Positions 20,639-31,957 of a stretch of DNA of 64,000 bases are shown one piece after another; within the stretch, counting starts at the first letter, position 1; each line of letters begins with the position of its first letter. Location of the stretch: the NCBI RefSeq assembly GCF_000014125.1, contig NC_008593.1:1302001-1366000 (forward strand). The letters are read 5' to 3'. The position numbers and the translations under genes were made by a program. The stretch is from Clostridium novyi NT (lineage in GTDB: Bacteria; Bacillota; Clostridia; Clostridiales; Clostridiaceae). The notes beneath the pieces were generated by a model that was not told the origin of the DNA, did no database searches, and worked only from the letters and a program-made list of their open reading frames with translations.

Positions 20639-20887
20639 TGATTCAATTAATTTTATCATTTCTTCAACTGCTAAAGTTTCATCGTCTCCTGATGCACTAA
20701 TAGTTACTTTAGAATCTTTAGTAACTCCTAAAGATAATACTCCTATTAAGCTTTTTACATTAGCTTTTTTATCTCCATATTCTAAATATATATCAGACTT
20801 AAAAGAAGATGCTTTTTTAACTAATAATGTAGCTGGTCTCGCATGCAATCCTGTAGAGTTTTTAATTGTAGCTTCCTTTTTTATCAT
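20633..20887 (-). CDS. ptsH: Phosphocarrier protein HPr
   Basis: An 84-residue HPr. His15 in GLHARPA accepts phosphate from enzyme I for sugar transport, and Ser46 (VKSLIGVLSLG) is the HPr-kinase site used for catabolite repression in Firmicutes. Presence of His15 separates it from the regulator Crh, which lacks it. No enzyme I gene is beside it. A GAGGTGA site precedes ATG. Confidence 0.95.
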   Translation of the reverse strand: MIKKEATIKNSTGLHARPATLLVKKASSFKSDIYLEYGDKKANVKSLIGVLSLGVTKDSKVTISASGDDETLAVEEMIKLIESL

Positions 20888-20972
20888 GTAAAATCACCTC
20901 TATATTTTTTATATTTTGTAATATCACTCTTATTATATCATTATATTAATATTTCTCAACTTTTTAATTTAA

Positions 20973-22167
20973 TTACTTTAAATTATTCATGAAGCTTTCT
21001 ATTCTATCTAATCCTTGCTTTATATTATCCATAGAATTAGCATATGATAATCTAATATATTCATCTAATCCAAATCCAATTCCAGGAACTACAGCAACAT
21101 TCTTATCTTCTAATAATTCACTTGAAAAATCTATAGAATTTTTTATTTGTTTATCATTATTTTTCATTCCATAAAAATGTGATACTTTAAGCATTATATA
21201 AAATGCTCCATCAGCTTTTATACATGATACATTTTTCATAGAATCTATTTTAGAAATCATATATTCTTTTCTTTTTTCAAATTCAGCTACCATTTCCTTG
21301 ATGCTATCTTGAGAACCTGTTAAAGCTTCAAGAGCAGCATATTGAGCTATAGAATTAGGATTTGATGTAGTATGACTTTGGACACTAGACATTAATTTTA
21401 TAATTTCCTTGTCCCCTGCGGCATATCCTATTCTCCATCCCGTCATAGCATAAGCCTTCGAAACTCCATTTATAACAATTGTTCTTTTGAAAGAATCTTC
21501 ACTTAAACTAGCTATACTTATATGTTTATTATCTCCATAAATAAGTTTTTCATATACTTCGTCAGATATAATAATAAGATTATGTTTTTTAGCAAATTCC
21601 GCTATTTTTTCTAACTCTTCCTTTGAATATATTGAACCAGTAGGATTATTAGGACTATTTAATATTAACGCTTTAGTTTTTGGTGTTACAAACTTTTCTA
21701 GTGATTCCAGAGTATATTTATAATTATCTTTAGCTCTATTTTCTACAAAAACCGGAACGCCATCACTCATTTTTATAAGTTCTGGATAGCTTACCCAATA
21801 AGGTATTGGAACCAAAACTTCATCTCCTGGATTTAAAATAGCTTTAAATGCATTGTCTAAGCACTGTTTTTGCACCAGTAGATACTATTATATTATCTAT
21901 GTTATAGTTTAAATTATTATCTTTTTTAAACTTCTCTACAATAGCCTGTTTTAATTCAGGTATTCCTGAAGCTGCTGTGTATCTTGTTAGTCCACTTTGT
22001 ATAGCTTTAATTGCAGCATCTTGTATATTTTTAGGAGTATTAAAGTCAGGTTCTCCAACGCCAAAACTTATAACATCCTTTCCTTCTTTCATCATTTCTT
22101 TAGCTTTAGCTGTTATAGCTAAAGTTACTGAAGGCGAAATTTCTTTAGCCTTTTTTGATAATATCAT
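20973..22167 (-). pseudogene. Aspartate aminotransferase-type gene broken by a one-base frameshift
   Basis: Two overlapping frames together make one class I aminotransferase. The first (from ATG 22167 after GGAGG) encodes the N-terminal SVTLAITAKAKEM, FGVGEPDFNTP and IIVSTGAK; the second continues with CLDNAFKAILNPGDEVLVPIPYW, LNSPNNPTGS, SDEVYEKLIYG and the PLP lysine in NGVSKAYAMTGWRIGYAAG. The break is at a run of five T (21867-21871; five A on the coding strand). Four would give the expected STGAKQCLDNAF, restoring a 397-residue protein of normal length. Both halves are otherwise free of damage, so the shift is recent, a slippage variant, or a sequencing error. Confidence 0.85.
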
Positions 22168-22244
22168 TATAATTTCCTCCATTTGCTTTGAATTTATAAT
22201 ATAAATTACTTTAATATTTTACTATTCTATAAAAAAAATAAAAA

Positions 22245-22281
22245 CCCTTTTTATTTGTAATAATTTAATACAACAAAAGGG
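22245..22281 (-). terminator. Terminator of rny
   Basis: CCCTTTT (22245-22251) pairs with AAAAGGG (22275-22281), with a further TTGTA/TACAA inner stem. The A-rich stretch at 22231-22244 becomes a long U-tract on the minus strand. Confidence 0.85.
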
Positions 22282-22299
22282 CCTTTATCTAATTATTTT

Positions 22300-23844
22300 T
22301 TATTTTGCATATTCTACTGCTCTAACTTCTCTTATAATATTAACTTTAATCTGTCCAGGATATTCTAATTCACTTTCTATCCTTTTAACAATATTTTTTG
22401 ACATTTCAATACATCCATAATCATCAATATCCTCTGGTTTAACCATGATTCTAACTTCTCTTCCAGCTTGTATAGCATAAGATTTTTCTACACCTTCGTA
22501 TGAATTTGCTATTTCTTCAAGTTTTTCTAATCTCTTGATATAAGCTTCCAGAGTTTCTCTTCTTGCACCAGGACGTGCTGCTGATATAGCATCTGCAGCT
22601 TGAACCAAGATAGCCTCAATTGATTCGTATTCAACATCTCCATGATGTGCAGCTATTGCATTAACAACTACAGAAGATTCATGATATTTTTTGGCCATTT
22701 CAGAACCTATAAGTGCATGAGGACCCTCTATTTCGTGGTCTACAGCTTTACCTATATCATGTAATAATCCACTTCTTTTAGCTAAAGTTGGATCCATACC
22801 TAATTCAGATGCCATAAGACCAGCTAAGTAAGCTACTTCCATAGAATGTTTTAAAACATTCTGTCCGTAACTTGTACGGTACTTAAGTCTTCCTAAAAGT
22901 TTCACTAACTCTTGATGTAAACCATGCACTCCTGTTTCAAAAGTAGCTTGTTCTCCTTCTTCTTTAATATCGTTTTCTACTTCTTGTTTTGCTTTTTCTA
23001 CCATTTCTTCAATTCTAGCAGGATGAATTCTACCATCAATTATCAATTTTTCAAGGGCTATTCTTGCCACTTGTCTTCTAATAGGATCAAAACCAGATAA
23101 AATTACGGCTTCTGGAGTATCATCTATAATTAAATCAACACCAGTTAATGTTTCTAAGGCTCTTATATTCCTACCTTCTCTTCCTATAATTCTACCTTTC
23201 ATCTCATCATTAGGTAAAGAAACCACATGAACAGTACTTTCAGCAACATGGTCGGCAGCACATCTTTGTATAGCTGTAGAAATTATTTCTTTAGCCTTTT
23301 TATCTGCTTCCTCTTTTGCCTTATTTTCCATCTCTTTAATCATTACTGCTAAATCATGTCTAATTTCTTTTTTTGTTTCTTCTAATAATAATTCTCTAGC
23401 TTCATCAGAAGATAAATTTGATAATTTTTCAAGTTCTTCTCTTTGCTTATCATAGAGCTCATCTATGCTAGCAGCCTTTTCATTGATATCCTGTTGCTTT
23501 TTATTTAAGACTTCTTCTTTATTTTCAATAGCCTCACTTTTTTTATCTAGCAACTCTTCTCTTTGAATAATTCTTCTTTCCAATCTTTGAATTTCATTAC
23601 GTCTTTCTCTTGATTCTTTTTCAAAATCATTTCTAATCCTATGAACTTCCTCTTTTGCCTCTAAAATTGCTTCTTTTTTTATTGCTTCAGCATTTTTTTC
23701 ACTATCTATTATGATCTTTTTAGACTTAGCTTCTGCTTCTGCAATTTTAGCTTGCGAAATATTTTTTCTAACATATATTATTACAAATATAGCAATTAAA
23801 ATTGTAATAATCATTAACGGGTAAATATAAAACGGAATACCCAA
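22300..23844 (-). CDS. rny: Ribonuclease Y
   Basis: RNase Y is the membrane-anchored endoribonuclease that starts mRNA decay in Firmicutes. The 514-residue protein begins with one membrane helix ([17 protein letters not shown]), then a long charged coiled coil (about 30-190), a KH domain ([13 protein letters not shown]) and an HD domain with [22 protein letters not shown] and HHGDVEYE. The start is TTG after AAGGAGGTG. It follows recA, a common clostridial order, but a probable terminator separates them. Confidence 0.97.
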   Translation of the reverse strand: MGIPFYIYPLMIITILIAIFVIIYVRKNISQAKIAEAEAKSKKIIIDSEKNAEAIKKEAILEAKEEVHRIRNDFEKESRERRNEIQRLERRIIQREELLDKKSEAIENKEEVLNKKQQDINEKAASIDELYDKQREELEKLSNLSSDEARELLLEETKKEIRHDLAVMIKEMENKAKEEADKKAKEIISTAIQRCAADHVAESTVHVVSLPNDEMKGRIIGREGRNIRALETLTGVDLIIDDTPEAVILSGFDPIRRQVARIALEKLIIDGRIHPARIEEMVEKAKQEVENDIKEEGEQATFETGVHGLHQELVKLLGRLKYRTSYGQNVLKHSMEVAYLAGLMASELGMDPTLAKRSGLLHDIGKAVDHEIEGPHALIGSEMAKKYHESSVVVNAIAAHHGDVEYESIEAILVQAADAISAARPGARRETLEAYIKRLEKLEEIANSYEGVEKSYAIQAGREVRIMVKPEDIDDYGCIEMSKNIVKRIESELEYPGQIKVNIIREVRAVEYAK

Positions 23845-24046
23845 AACAACACCTCCTTACTTTAGCTTTAATACAAATTTCAGCGTCATCGAAGTTTTAG
23901 AAAAGGTGTTATGTTTTCTTATATATTAATTATTTATGATATGTTAAACCAGTATTTGTATTCATTTTATATTATTTTTAAATTCATGTCAAGTTTATGC
24001 AAAAAATCCTAGAAACTTTGTATAAAAACTTTTTAATATACTATAA

Positions 24047-24091
24047 AGTGGTATATACTTCATAGCATTAAGCTATTTAATAAATACCACT
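24047..24091 (-). terminator. Probable terminator of recA
   Basis: AGTGGTAT (24047-24054) pairs with ATACCACT (24084-24091), with an inner ATAGC/GCTAT hairpin. The following U-tract is weak. Confidence 0.5.
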
Positions 24092-24103
24092 ATAATTTTT
24101 TAT

Positions 24104-25156
24104 TTATTTTTCTTCTTTAGACTTTTCGTCTTTAGCACCTGTAACTTTTGAATCCGCTGTATTTCTTGTTTTTAAATTATGTTTTTCTCTTATTTTATTC
24201 TCTACTTCTAATAATATACTAGGATTTTCTCTTAGGAATTGTTTTACATTTTCTCTTCCTTGTCCTAATCTAGTATCATTATATGAGAACCAAGAACCAC
24301 TTTTTTGAATTATTTCATTATCAACACCAACGTCTAACACATTTCCTTCAAAAGAAATTCCTGTACCGTACATTATATCGAATTCCGCTTGTTTAAATGG
24401 TGGTGCTACTTTGTTTTTAACTACTTTTACTCTAGTTCTGCTTCCTAAGAATTCATCACCTTGTTTTATTGTTTCTATTTTTCTTACATCTAATCTAACA
24501 GATGAATAGAATTTTAACGCTCTTCCTCCTGGTGTTGTTTCAGGATTTCCAAACATTATTCCAACTTTTTCTCTCAATTGATTTATGAATATAGTAGCAC
24601 ATTTTGATTTATTAATTGAACCTGTTAACTTTCTTAGAGCTTGAGACATAAGTCTTGCTTGAAGACCTACATGTGAGTCTCCCATTTCACCTTCAATTTC
24701 AGCTTTTGGAACTAAAGCTGCTACAGAGTCAACAACTATGACATCTATAGCACCAGATCTTACTAATGCTTCACATATTTCAAGAGCTTGTTCCCCGGTA
24801 TCTGGTTGAGAAACTATTAAGTTATCTATATCTACTCCTAATGCTTTTGCATATACAGGGTCAAGGGCATGTTCTGCATCTATAAATGCTGCAGTTCCAC
24901 CTGATTTTTGTGCTTCTGCGATTATATGAAGTGCTACAGTTGTTTTACCTGATGATTCAGGTCCGAATATTTCAATAATTCTTCCTCTAGGAATACCACC
25001 AATTCCTAGTGCTATATCTAAAGAAAGACTTCCAGTAGATATTGCCTCTACATTAAGAACATGTTCTTCTCCTAGCTTCATTACTGAACCTTTACCAAAT
25101 TGTTTTTCTATTTGAGTTATAGCAGCTTGTAATGCTTTCATCTTTTCATTGTTCAT
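24104..25156 (-). CDS. recA: Recombinase RecA
   Basis: RecA forms filaments on single-stranded DNA for strand exchange and triggers LexA self-cleavage. The 350-residue protein has Walker A GPESSGKT (65-72), [34 protein letters not shown] and the DNA-binding loop region [18 protein letters not shown]. The promoter and a perfect LexA box lie just upstream, so it is SOS-regulated; lexA itself is in the same window at 10.1 kb. Confidence 0.98.
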   Translation of the reverse strand: MNNEKMKALQAAITQIEKQFGKGSVMKLGEEHVLNVEAISTGSLSLDIALGIGGIPRGRIIEIFGPESSGKTTVALHIIAEAQKSGGTAAFIDAEHALDPVYAKALGVDIDNLIVSQPDTGEQALEICEALVRSGAIDVIVVDSVAALVPKAEIEGEMGDSHVGLQARLMSQALRKLTGSINKSKCATIFINQLREKVGIMFGNPETTPGGRALKFYSSVRLDVRKIETIKQGDEFLGSRTRVKVVKNKVAPPFKQAEFDIMYGTGISFEGNVLDVGVDNEIIQKSGSWFSYNDTRLGQGRENVKQFLRENPSILLEVENKIREKHNLKTRNTADSKVTGAKDEKSKEEK

Positions 25157-25191
25157 ATTAATCCCCTAAGGGCTCACTCTCCTCTCATTCC

Positions 25192-25203
25192 GAACGTTTG
25201 TTC
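25192..25203. promoter_or_regulatory. LexA box of recA
   Basis: GAACGTTTGTTC matches the symmetrical GAACnnnnGTTC operator exactly and begins 7 bp downstream of the recA -10 element, where it would block transcription. Confidence 0.85.
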
Positions 25204-25210
25204 TAATTGA

Positions 25211-25239
25211 ATTATACCTTATTAATTTTTTATAGTCAA
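25211..25239 (-). promoter_or_regulatory. recA promoter
   Basis: Minus strand TTGACT (25234-25239), 17-bp spacer, TATAAT (25211-25216), followed directly by the LexA box. Confidence 0.85.
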
Positions 25240-25306
25240 GTATATAATAATAAGTTCCTATACTATTAGTAGGAACTTATTATCAAAATTATTAGATCGA
25301 TTTTTA

Positions 25307-25849
25307 TTAATTGTTTGTACTGATTACTTTACGATTTTTCACAAAATAATCAATTCCAGATATAAGTGTTATTAATACAGCACAATATATAGCAATAATA
25401 GTAATGTATTTTAAGTAATTTTGTATATATATTAAACTAACCAATCCTAATATTATAGCAATTATTTGAATAACAGTTTTAATCTTTCCCCACCAACTTG
25501 CAGCAATTACTATACCTTCTGATGCGGCAATAGCTCTTAATCCTGTTACAGCAAATTCTCTTCCTATAATTATCATAACCATCCAAGCTGGAATAACACC
25601 ATACTGAACTAGCGCTACTAAAGCTGATGTTACAAGTAATTTATCCGCCAAAGGATCCATGAATTTCCCAAAATTAGTGATTTGATTTCTGCTTCTAGCA
25701 ATATATCCATCTAACTTATCTGTTATTGCAGCAATTATAAATACACCTGTAGCCACAGCTATAAAGATTGGCTTATTAATAGAAATAAATATAAGAAACA
25801 CAGGTACTAAAATAATTCTAAGTAATGTAAGCTTATTGGCCAGATTCAT
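25307..25849 (-). CDS. pgsA: Phosphatidylglycerophosphate synthase PgsA
   Basis: PgsA makes phosphatidylglycerophosphate from CDP-diacylglycerol and glycerol-3-phosphate in the membrane. The 180-residue product has several membrane helices and the CDP-alcohol phosphotransferase motif D-x2-D-G-x2-A-R-x8-G-x3-D-x3-D, seen as DKLDGYIAR followed by [13 protein letters not shown] 25849 fits the AGGAG site better than an in-frame GTG at 25858. The start overlaps the end of rimO, so the two are translationally coupled. Confidence 0.95.
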   Translation of the reverse strand: MNLANKLTLLRIILVPVFLIFISINKPIFIAVATGVFIIAAITDKLDGYIARSRNQITNFGKFMDPLADKLLVTSALVALVQYGVIPAWMVMIIIGREFAVTGLRAIAASEGIVIAASWWGKIKTVIQIIAIILGLVSLIYIQNYLKYITIIAIYCAVLITLISGIDYFVKNRKVISTNN

Positions 25850-27167
25850 CACACACAACTCCTATTAAATCATATTCTAATGTGTCAGTTATTTTTACAT
25901 AAACAAACTCACCTACATTTAATATTTTATCACATTTAAAGAAAATTGCACCATCAATTTCAGGTACCATTTGATAATTTCTTCCTATATAGTATTTATC
26001 ATTCTGTCCTTCTACCAATACTTTATACACTTTTTCTAATTTATTTTTATTTATTTTACTAGAAACATTTTGTTGTATAGACATAATAGTTGCTAATCTT
26101 TCTTCTTTAAGATCTTCACTTACTTGATCTTTCATTCTAGCTGCAGCTGTATCTTCTTCTTGAGAATACTTAAATACTCCTAAGTTATCAAACTTAATCT
26201 CTTCTACAAATTCCTTTAGTTCATTAAACTCATCTTCTGTTTCTCCTGGGAAGCCAACTATAATAGAAGTTCTAAGACATAATCCATCAATTTCTTTTCT
26301 CATCTTTTTAATATTATCAGTTATTAATTCTTTGCTACTTTTTCTATTCATTCTTTTTAGTACTGTATTACTAATATGTTGTATAGGTATATCTAAATAC
26401 TTGCACACTTTATCATTATTTTTTATTTCTTCTATAAGTTCGTCAGTTATTTCTTCAGGATAAGTGTAAAGGATTCTAATCCACTCTATATCTTCTATAT
26501 TAGATAACTCTCTTAATAATTGAGATAATCTATTTTCTTTATATAAATCACTTCCGTATATAGCAGTATCTTGACCTACTAAAATCAATTCTTTAACTCC
26601 CATATTTGCAAGTTCTTTTGCTTCGTTTATTATGCTTTCTATACTTCTACTTCTATATTTTCCTCTTATTTTAGGTATAATACAATACGTACATAAGTTG
26701 TTACATCCTTCTGAAATTCTTATATAAGCCATATGTTTTGCCGTTGTTAAAATTCTTTTACCTTCATTTATAGAAATATCGCTGTACTTACATTGGCATA
26801 TCTTATTATGTTCATTAAAAAAGTCATCTATATAATTTTGTATATTAGCATAATCATTTACTCCAAGCATTATATCGATCTCTGGTATAAGCTCTAGTAA
26901 TTCCTTTGAGTATCTTTGAGTAAGACATCCTGTTGCTATTATCATTTTACAGTTCTCTTCTTTGTATTTAGCCATTTCTAATATAGTATCTATAGATTCT
27001 TGTTTTGAACTTTCTATAAAACCACATGTATTAACAATTATTATATCTGCTTTATTAGGGTCATTGACTATATCGTTTTTTTCATTTAACTTTCCTAAAA
27101 GTAACTCTGAATCTATCCTATTTTTATCGCACCCTAAACTTATAAGACCAATTTTGTATCTATTCAC
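25833..27167 (-). CDS. rimO: Ribosomal protein S12 methylthiotransferase RimO
   Basis: RimO is a radical-SAM enzyme that methylthiolates the conserved aspartate of ribosomal protein S12. The 444-residue protein has the N-terminal UPF0004 domain with cluster cysteines ([29 protein letters not shown]), the radical-SAM CxxxCxxC in [13 protein letters not shown], and a C-terminal TRAM domain. SLGCxKNxxDSE and the following pgsA identify RimO rather than MiaB. The start is GTG after AAGGAGG. Confidence 0.95.
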   Translation of the reverse strand: MNRYKIGLISLGCDKNRIDSELLLGKLNEKNDIVNDPNKADIIIVNTCGFIESSKQESIDTILEMAKYKEENCKMIIATGCLTQRYSKELLELIPEIDIMLGVNDYANIQNYIDDFFNEHNKICQCKYSDISINEGKRILTTAKHMAYIRISEGCNNLCTYCIIPKIRGKYRSRSIESIINEAKELANMGVKELILVGQDTAIYGSDLYKENRLSQLLRELSNIEDIEWIRILYTYPEEITDELIEEIKNNDKVCKYLDIPIQHISNTVLKRMNRKSSKELITDNIKKMRKEIDGLCLRTSIIVGFPGETEDEFNELKEFVEEIKFDNLGVFKYSQEEDTAAARMKDQVSEDLKEERLATIMSIQQNVSSKINKNKLEKVYKVLVEGQNDKYYIGRNYQMVPEIDGAIFFKCDKILNVGEFVYVKITDTLEYDLIGVVCDESGQ

Positions 27168-27259
27168 TAAATTTCCTCCTTAATGTTTCCACTATGTATT
27201 TGTCATAAAATTTATTTTAAATGTAATATATGATTTTAACAAGTAGTATTATTAAATAT

Positions 27260-29605
27260 TTACTCATTATTTTTTAATTCTTCATCATCTACTAATATTT
27301 GTCTTGGTTTACTTCCATTTTTGCCCGAAATTATTCCCTTATCTTCCATATCGTCTATTATTCTAGCTGCTCTATTATATCCAATTTTTAGTCTTCTCTG
27401 TAATAAGGATGTAGATATTTGTCCATTTTCTAAAGCAATTTTTATAGCTTCATCCATTAATTCATCACTATCAGAATCTTGTTTTTCTACCTTAGTATTT
27501 ATTTCATTTATTATATTCTGTTCATAATTTGCTGGTCCTTTTTTATCTTTTATAAAGGTAACTATGTTTTCGACTTCTGTTTCAGAAATAAATGCTCCTT
27601 GTACTCTAACAGGTTTTGATTCTCCAACAGGATAAAATAACATATCACCTTTACCTAATAGTTTTTCTGCACCGGCTGAATCTATAATTGTTCTAGAATC
27701 TATTTGGCTTGATACAGCAAAAGATATTCTTGAAGGTATATTAGCCTTTATTACTCCGGTAATAACATCTACAGAAGGTCTTTGAGTTGCTATTACAAGA
27801 TGCATTCCAGCTGCCCTTGCCATTTGAGCAAGTCTTGCTATATATTCTTCTACTTCTCCTGGAGATACCATCATAAGATCTGCAAGTTCATCTATTATAA
27901 TTACAATCCACGGTAATTTATTTTCAGCTCTTCCCTTATTTACAAGCTCATTATATCCTTCTATATTTCTAACATTGTTCTCTGCAAACAAATTGTATCT
28001 TCTAGACATTTCTGTTACTGCCCAGTTTAAAGCTCCAGCTGCTTTTTTAGGATTTGTAACAACAGGAATTAATAAATGAGGTATATTATTGTATATATTA
28101 AGTTCTACGACTTTAGGGTCTACTAATAATAATTTAACATCCTCAGGAGAATACTTATAAATCAAACTAATTATAAGGGTATTAATACATACACTTTTAC
28201 CAGAACCAGTTGCCCCTGCTATTAATAAATGAGGCATTTTTGATAAATCTGCAACAACACAATTTCCACTAATATCTTTTCCTATTGCAAAAGCTATATT
28301 TTTATCAAAGTTTACAAATTCACTTGATTCTATAACTTCTCTTAAATATACAGGAGAAACAATTTTATTTGGAACTTCTATTCCTATAGCACTTTTCCCT
28401 GGAATAGGAGCTTCTATTCTTACAGAAGAAGCCGCTAAATTCAGGGCTATATCATCAGATAGATGTGTAATTTTGCTTACTTTAACTCCTGCACTAGGTT
28501 GAAGTTCAAATCTAGTAACAGAAGGTCCTTTTGTTACTTGAATAACCTTAGCATTAACCCCAAAACTATTTAATGTATCTTCTAATTTAGATGCATAGTT
28601 AATTAATTCTTTTTTACTATTTTTATCATATGCATTACTTGTATTGTAATTTAACAATTCGGTTGATGGAAAAACATATTCTCTTGAAGTCTCATGTGAT
28701 TTTTTTTGTATTTCATTATTTATGGATTCACTTGACGTATCTTCTTTATAAGTATTTTCATCATTTTTACTTTTATTAAACATTTGAGTATTTTGTAACG
28801 GTTCATTATGTATTACCTTAGGTTCATTTATTTTAATATTTCTTGTGAGTTCATTATCATCAATAGTATTAATTTTAATATCATCGTTTTCTTGCTTTTC
28901 TTTGGGTTTTAAAAAGTTAACAAGTTTTATCTTATTATTTATTCCTTTTACAAATGAGTCTCCAACATTAGTTTTATTTTCACTGTCATCACATATTATA
29001 TCTGTATCATTTGAATTGACTTTAACATTTGCATTTTTCACAGAACTTCCCTTAATAATTTGTATAAGCTCTCTCAATGAAATTTGCATTATAAAAAGAG
29101 AAGAAATTATATAAGCTGCAACAAATATTATATACGAACCCACAGTTCCTAAAAGTTTATATAATGGTACATCAATCATGTAGCTTATAACTCCGCCATG
29201 AAAAGCATTTTCTTCACTAAATATTTTTGTTATTCCATGCATAAAATCATTTTCTAAATAATACTCATTTATATGTACCATTTGTATAAATAAAAGAGTA
29301 TTTATAATTAAGATAACTATTCCATAGAATCTATTATTGAAGTTCAGTTTGCTATTTTTATTTATATAACTTATTCCTATAAATATAATTAATAAAGGAA
29401 GTATATATGAACCAATTCCAAATAGTCCAATTAATATTTTCTTAATACTTCTACCTAAAATCCCCGAAGAATCTGTAGCAAAAACACTAAGTATCATCAA
29501 TATACCTAGTGTAATAAAGGCTACACCTCTTATATCATCAGGTATTTGAGAAGGTTGTCCTACATTTGAAGTTTTCTTCGAATGCTTGTTTTTTTTCTTT
29601 GTCAT
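27260..29605 (-). CDS. ftsK: DNA translocase FtsK/SpoIIIE
   Basis: A septal DNA pump that moves chromosome ends during division or sporulation. The 781-residue protein has four N-terminal membrane helices, a variable hydrophilic linker (about 180-320), the motor domain with Walker A GATGSGKS (from about 464), LLLVDPKVVELN, IIIDELADLMM and ATQRPSVDVITGVIK, and a C-terminal winged-helix gamma domain (TSLLQRRLKIGYNRAARIIDDME) that reads polar DNA motifs and can activate Xer recombination. Three candidate starts are packed together (GTG 29614, ATG 29611, ATG 29605); the last is best spaced from AGAGG. Confidence 0.95.
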   Translation of the reverse strand: MTKKKNKHSKKTSNVGQPSQIPDDIRGVAFITLGILMILSVFATDSSGILGRSIKKILIGLFGIGSYILPLLIIFIGISYINKNSKLNFNNRFYGIVILIINTLLFIQMVHINEYYLENDFMHGITKIFSEENAFHGGVISYMIDVPLYKLLGTVGSYIIFVAAYIISSLFIMQISLRELIQIIKGSSVKNANVKVNSNDTDIICDDSENKTNVGDSFVKGINNKIKLVNFLKPKEKQENDDIKINTIDDNELTRNIKINEPKVIHNEPLQNTQMFNKSKNDENTYKEDTSSESINNEIQKKSHETSREYVFPSTELLNYNTSNAYDKNSKKELINYASKLEDTLNSFGVNAKVIQVTKGPSVTRFELQPSAGVKVSKITHLSDDIALNLAASSVRIEAPIPGKSAIGIEVPNKIVSPVYLREVIESSEFVNFDKNIAFAIGKDISGNCVVADLSKMPHLLIAGATGSGKSVCINTLIISLIYKYSPEDVKLLLVDPKVVELNIYNNIPHLLIPVVTNPKKAAGALNWAVTEMSRRYNLFAENNVRNIEGYNELVNKGRAENKLPWIVIIIDELADLMMVSPGEVEEYIARLAQMARAAGMHLVIATQRPSVDVITGVIKANIPSRISFAVSSQIDSRTIIDSAGAEKLLGKGDMLFYPVGESKPVRVQGAFISETEVENIVTFIKDKKGPANYEQNIINEINTKVEKQDSDSDELMDEAIKIALENGQISTSLLQRRLKIGYNRAARIIDDMEDKGIISGKNGSKPRQILVDDEELKNNE

Positions 29606-29676
29606 TAGCATCACCTCTTTTTCTTCTTTCTACATAAAGTTAAATTCTCCTCTTATTATATTATATAATAAATTAA

Positions 29677-29704
29677 AACTAGCTAGAGAAATTCTCAGCT
29701 AGTT
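29677..29704 (-). terminator. Terminator of tepA
   Basis: AACTAGCTAGAGAA pairs with TTCTCAGCTAGTT with one bulged base, overlapping the tepA stop codon. The AT-rich flank follows. Confidence 0.65.
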
Positions 29705-30396
29705 CTTTTATCCCCATTATCAATTATATCTTCTAATTTATTTATAGCACTACTTAAACCGCCAACTTCATCTATTAATCCATAATCAACTGCTTGTTTT
29801 CCAATTAATATTGTTCCCATATCATTTAATAAATCATCTGTCTGAAGCATTAACTTTCTAAAAGTTTCGTTTTTCATTTTAGATGTACGTGTTATAAAAT
29901 CAATTATTCTCTCTTGCATTTTATTAAAATACTCAAAAGTTTGAGGAACACCTAATACAAGTCCATTCATTCTAATTGGATGAATTATCATTGTAGCAGA
30001 TGGGGATATAAATGAATAATCCGCAGAAGTTGCAAGGGGCACACCAATTGAATGACCTCCACCTATAACTAATGATACACTTGGTTTACTTAAACTATTT
30101 ATCATTTCTGCTATAGCAAGACCTGCTTCTACATCTCCGCCTACAGTATTTAAAATAATAAGAACTCCTTCTATTGAATCATTAGTTTCTATATCTACTA
30201 ATTGAGGAATTAAATGCTCGTATTTTGTAGCCTTAGACTGAGGTGGTAAAGCAGAATGTCCTTCAATTTGACCGATAATAGGTAATACTTGAAATCTTTG
30301 TTTTCCTATTATTTTGCTTGGATCTTGAACTCCTAATTCTTTAATTGAATCAATACTATTTTGTTCTTGTTCTCTATTGGGATCATTATTACACAT
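29695..30396 (-). CDS. tepA: ClpP-family serine protease TepA
   Basis: A 233-residue ClpP-fold protein of the TepA/YmfB branch, found before ftsK in many Firmicutes. The probable nucleophile is Ser116 in GGGHSIGVPLA and the general base His139 in MIIHPIRMNG; VLIILNTVGGDVEAGLAIAE is the oxyanion region. There is no signal peptide, so it is cytosolic. B. subtilis TepA has been linked to protein export and spore germination, but its substrates are unsettled. It ends 80 bp before the ftsK start and begins 56 bp after lysC. Confidence 0.9.
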   Translation of the reverse strand: MCNNDPNREQEQNSIDSIKELGVQDPSKIIGKQRFQVLPIIGQIEGHSALPPQSKATKYEHLIPQLVDIETNDSIEGVLIILNTVGGDVEAGLAIAEMINSLSKPSVSLVIGGGHSIGVPLATSADYSFISPSATMIIHPIRMNGLVLGVPQTFEYFNKMQERIIDFITRTSKMKNETFRKLMLQTDDLLNDMGTILIGKQAVDYGLIDEVGGLSSAINKLEDIIDNGDKRTS

Positions 30397-30452
30397 AGTA
30401 ATACCTCCTATTCTGGTAATAGTTTTTACATAGGAAGTGATTACTATTCATT

Positions 30453-31658
30453 TTATAATCTTTCTAAATTAAATTCTTCATGTAATAAATTAATTGCAGT
30501 TTCAGTATATTTTGATTCTACTAAACACCATATTGTTGTATGTGAATCCGCAGTTTGTAGCACTTCTATTTTTTCTTTTACAAGAGATTTTAGAATTTTA
30601 GCCATAACACCAGGAATTCCTCTCATTCTAGATCCAATTATAGCAATTTTACTACAATCATCTATGTGAGAATATTTTACGTTTATAGAATTCATTATAC
30701 CATCAAATTTAAAAAAGTCTTTTTTATCTATTGTAAAGATCTTTTCATTTGGAAATACATTTATTAAGTCTATACTTATTGAATTTTCAGCAAGTATAGG
30801 TAATAAATCATAATAGTTTTCATTTCCAGAATTATCTTCTAATTTAATTCTTATTTGAACTCTATTTGCCATATGAGTTATTCCAGTTATAATATTTGAT
30901 GCATTTAAATCACCAATATTATCTATTGTAGTACCAGTGCAATCACTCATTGTATTTTTTATTACTAAAGGTATACTACCTTTCATTGCTATTTCAACAG
31001 CTCTAGGATGAATAACTTTAGCACCTTGCTCTGCAAATTGGAATACTTCATTATAACTTATTTCTTTTATTAGAGAGGCACCTTTTACTATTCTAGGATC
31101 TGCAGTCATTATACCATCAACATCTGTGTATATTTCTACTTGTTCTGCATTTAATGCTACTCCAAGCAAAGATGCAGTAACATCACTGCCTCCTCTTCCA
31201 AGTGTAGTTATAAATCCTTTTTCACTAACTCCTTGGAAACCACAAACTACAGGTATTTTTCCTTCTTCTAATATTTTCATAATGTTAGCGTTATCTACAC
31301 TTTTTACTGATGCATCTGAAAAGTTTTCATCTGTATGTATGCCTGCTTGACCACCCATTAATGGTATTGCATTTATATTGTTTTTATTTAATTCATTTGA
31401 CATTACAACCGAACTTATAATTTCTCCACAACTCATTAAAAGATCTGTAGCCAAAGAATTATTCTCTTTAAATTCATCTGTTAGTAATCCTAATAATGAA
31501 TCTGTTGCATATGGATCTCCTTTTCTTCCCATGGCCGATACAACAACTACAGGCTTAAATCCAGCTTTTATAGCATTAGAAACTTTTTTTACTACTAACT
31601 TTCTTTTTTCGCTAGTTGACACTGATGTGCCACCAAATTTTTGTACCAAAATCTTCAT
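30453..31658 (-). CDS. lysC: Aspartate kinase
   Basis: It phosphorylates aspartate, the first step to lysine, threonine, methionine and diaminopimelate. The 401-residue product opens with VQKFGGTSVS and has GFQGVSEKGFITTLGRGGSD, TDVDGIMTADPRIV, and two C-terminal ACT domains that normally bind feedback amino acids. The TTG 12 bases upstream is part of the TTGGAGG ribosome site, so ATG 31658 is the start. No lysine riboswitch is visible upstream; only 23 bp separate it from the YlmC-like gene. Confidence 0.94.
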   Translation of the reverse strand: MKILVQKFGGTSVSTSEKRKLVVKKVSNAIKAGFKPVVVVSAMGRKGDPYATDSLLGLLTDEFKENNSLATDLLMSCGEIISSVVMSNELNKNNINAIPLMGGQAGIHTDENFSDASVKSVDNANIMKILEEGKIPVVCGFQGVSEKGFITTLGRGGSDVTASLLGVALNAEQVEIYTDVDGIMTADPRIVKGASLIKEISYNEVFQFAEQGAKVIHPRAVEIAMKGSIPLVIKNTMSDCTGTTIDNIGDLNASNIITGITHMANRVQIRIKLEDNSGNENYYDLLPILAENSISIDLINVFPNEKIFTIDKKDFFKFDGIMNSINVKYSHIDDCSKIAIIGSRMRGIPGVMAKILKSLVKEKIEVLQTADSHTTIWCLVESKYTETAINLLHEEFNLERL

Positions 31659-31681
31659 AATAGCCTCCAATAAATCATTAA

Positions 31682-31957
31682 TTATTTATATAATTTTTTA
31701 AGTTCAGTTTCTTCTACATCCATAATTATTGTTTTAGCACCAATTTTATTTATATATTCCCAAGGTACTTCTAAAAAACTTTCAGATTTAAAAAGTCTAA
31801 ATCCTGTTCTATTATCATTTATTATTAAAAACTTAAAGTTTCCTTCCTTATCAATAATTACATCATTATTATATACATAATTATATTTTTCACCATTATT
31901 AATATTAATTATTTCACAATTTTCTACATCACTATAAAGTTTAATGTTTTCATTCAT
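31682..31957 (-). CDS. YlmC/YmxH-family PRC-barrel protein
   Basis: A 91-residue protein with the small beta-barrel pattern of the YlmC/YmxH family (ENCEIININNGEKYNYV, VPWEYINKIGAKTIIMDVEE). The family is typical of spore formers and often lies near pnp and the dipicolinate/aspartokinase genes. Its function is not known in detail. A GGAGGT site precedes ATG. It is probably co-transcribed with lysC. Confidence 0.75.
   Translation of the reverse strand: MNENIKLYSDVENCEIININNGEKYNYVYNNDVIIDKEGNFKFLIINDNRTGFRLFKSESFLEVPWEYINKIGAKTIIMDVEETELKKLYK

Noticed and set aside
31659..31681. Lysine riboswitch or T-box in front of aspartate kinase
   Set aside because: Only 23 bp separate lysC from the upstream gene, too short for either element.
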